Made by a program: the position numbers and the translations under genes
The notes under the pieces: model-generated
Database searches by the model: none
What the model was told of the DNA's origin: nothing
Seen by the model: only the letters and a program-made list of their open reading frames with translations
Part shown: positions 5,810 through 6,491 of the stretch, in pieces
Position numbering within the stretch: position 1 is the first letter of the stretch
Layout: each line of letters starts with the position of its first letter
Assembly: GCA_047630355.1 (NCBI GenBank)
Contig: JBLHXN010000170.1
Coordinates: forward strand, 1-6,491
DNA length: 6,491 nt
Source of the DNA: JANQUM01 sp047630355
GTDB lineage: Bacteria; Bacteroidota; Bacteroidia; Cytophagales; Spirosomataceae
Direction of reading: 5' to 3'

Positions 5810-6491
5810 ATGTTAGGATTCAATTTCTCAGACTATAAGCCCGAAATGAAGGGCAAAAACCGTTTTGAAGAACTTTTAAAGATATTTCAGCAACTGCTGC
5901 TAATTTTTGCCGGAGATGCAGGTCAGTCGTTGACGTACATGAGCGAACTTGACCGCCGATATAACATAACGGATGACAAATACGGCATGGCGAACTTCAT
6001 TGATGACCTTAAAAAGAAAGGATATATCAAAGAGGAAGAGGGCGAAGGAAACTTTTCAATCACTTCCAAAACGGAAAAGAGTATTCGGAAGCAGTCTTTA
6101 GATGAAATATTCGGAAAGTTAAAACGCAGTAAATCTTCCGGCGATCACCGCACCCGCCACACCGGAACCGGCGACGAAGCAAGCAGCGATATTCGGGCGT
6201 TCCAATTCGGCGATTCACTCGATCAAATCTCGATGACTGAATCTTTGAAAAATGCTCAGATAAACAGCGGCTTGGACGAAGATTTCCGATTGTTAGAAAG
6301 TGACCTCGAAGTCATGGAAAAAGAATCGAAGCTCACCACGTCCACCGTTTTGATGATTGACATCAGTCACTCCATGATTCTTTACGGCGAAGACCGGATT
6401 ACTCCCGCCAAGAAAGTTGCGTTGGCGTTGGCGGAATTAATTCGTACCCGCTACCCGAAAGACAATCTTGATATTTTGGTTTTCGGAAACG
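5810..6491 (+). CDS. VWA-domain protein, N-terminal part (Mg-chelatase/CoxE-like)
   Basis: The gene starts at ATG 5810 and is open to the right edge, giving 227 residues of a longer protein. Residues about 20-105 are helical and end in a winged-helix-like segment (NFIDDLKKKGYIKEEE, then FSITSKTEKSIRK). A polar linker follows, and then AFQFGDSLDQISMTESLKNA (130-149), a segment typical of VWA proteins of this class. The VWA domain begins near 178 with STVLMIDISHSM: Asp184, Ser186 and Ser188 make the DxSxS part of the metal-binding MIDAS site. The helix ITPAKKVALALAELIRTRYP (197-216) follows. The remaining MIDAS residues lie beyond the window. Members are usually encoded beside a MoxR/ChlI-type AAA+ ATPase and are thought to work with it in metal insertion or protein remodelling. 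That ATPase would be expected just outside the window. No signal peptide is visible, so the protein is cytoplasmic. The start is supported by the clear terminator and spacer upstream. There is no Shine-Dalgarno sequence. Confidence 0.85.
   Translation, partial: MLGFNFSDYKPEMKGKNRFEELLKIFQQLLLIFAGDAGQSLTYMSELDRRYNITDDKYGMANFIDDLKKKGYIKEEEGEGNFSITSKTEKSIRKQSLDEIFGKLKRSKSSGDHRTRHTGTGDEASSDIRAFQFGDSLDQISMTESLKNAQINSGLDEDFRLLESDLEVMEKESKLTTSTVLMIDISHSMILYGEDRITPAKKVALALAELIRTRYPKDNLDILVFGN

Overview
The window looks like ordinary chromosomal DNA of a Bacteroidota bacterium, most likely in or near the Cytophagales. This rests on exact matches to the Bacteroidota -7 promoter element TAnnTTTG upstream of two genes, the absence of Shine-Dalgarno sequences before the starts, and the protein types present: a ThrA-type aspartokinase/homoserine dehydrogenase fusion, an OmpA-domain lipoprotein, a short stand-alone four-helix-bundle sensor and secreted TPR proteins. 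Genus or species cannot be fixed from the sequence alone.

Left part (1-4001) is all on the minus strand. Read in the direction of transcription it holds a small two-helix membrane protein with a four-helix-bundle sensory domain (4001-3405), an OmpA-family lipoprotein (3346-2771), the bifunctional threonine/methionine pathway enzyme ThrA (2670-211) and the first 41 codons of an aldo/keto reductase that runs off the left edge. A strong hairpin with T-runs on both strands (2702-2738) lies between the lipoprotein gene and thrA. It follows an apparent thrA promoter, so it may act both as terminator for the upstream gene and as a leader element of thrA.

The centre (4002-4292) is a divergent intergenic region with a good plus-strand promoter. 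The right part is on the plus strand: a secreted protein made almost entirely of TPR repeats (4293-5633), closed by a clear intrinsic terminator (5674-5707), and then the first 227 codons of a VWA-domain protein (5810 to the right edge) of the type usually paired with an AAA+ ATPase. A perfect 7-bp inverted repeat (5732-5748) lies upstream of it and could be an operator.

No mobile element, CRISPR array, phage gene, tRNA or rRNA is visible. ThrA supplies aspartyl phosphate and homoserine for lysine, methionine and threonine synthesis. The other genes appear to serve the envelope (lipoprotein, membrane sensor, secreted TPR scaffold) or a VWA/ATPase machine, and nothing in the sequence shows that they form one system. 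I found no convincing new biological system. The most useful leads are the thrA leader hairpin, the output-less sensor protein and the palindrome before the VWA gene.
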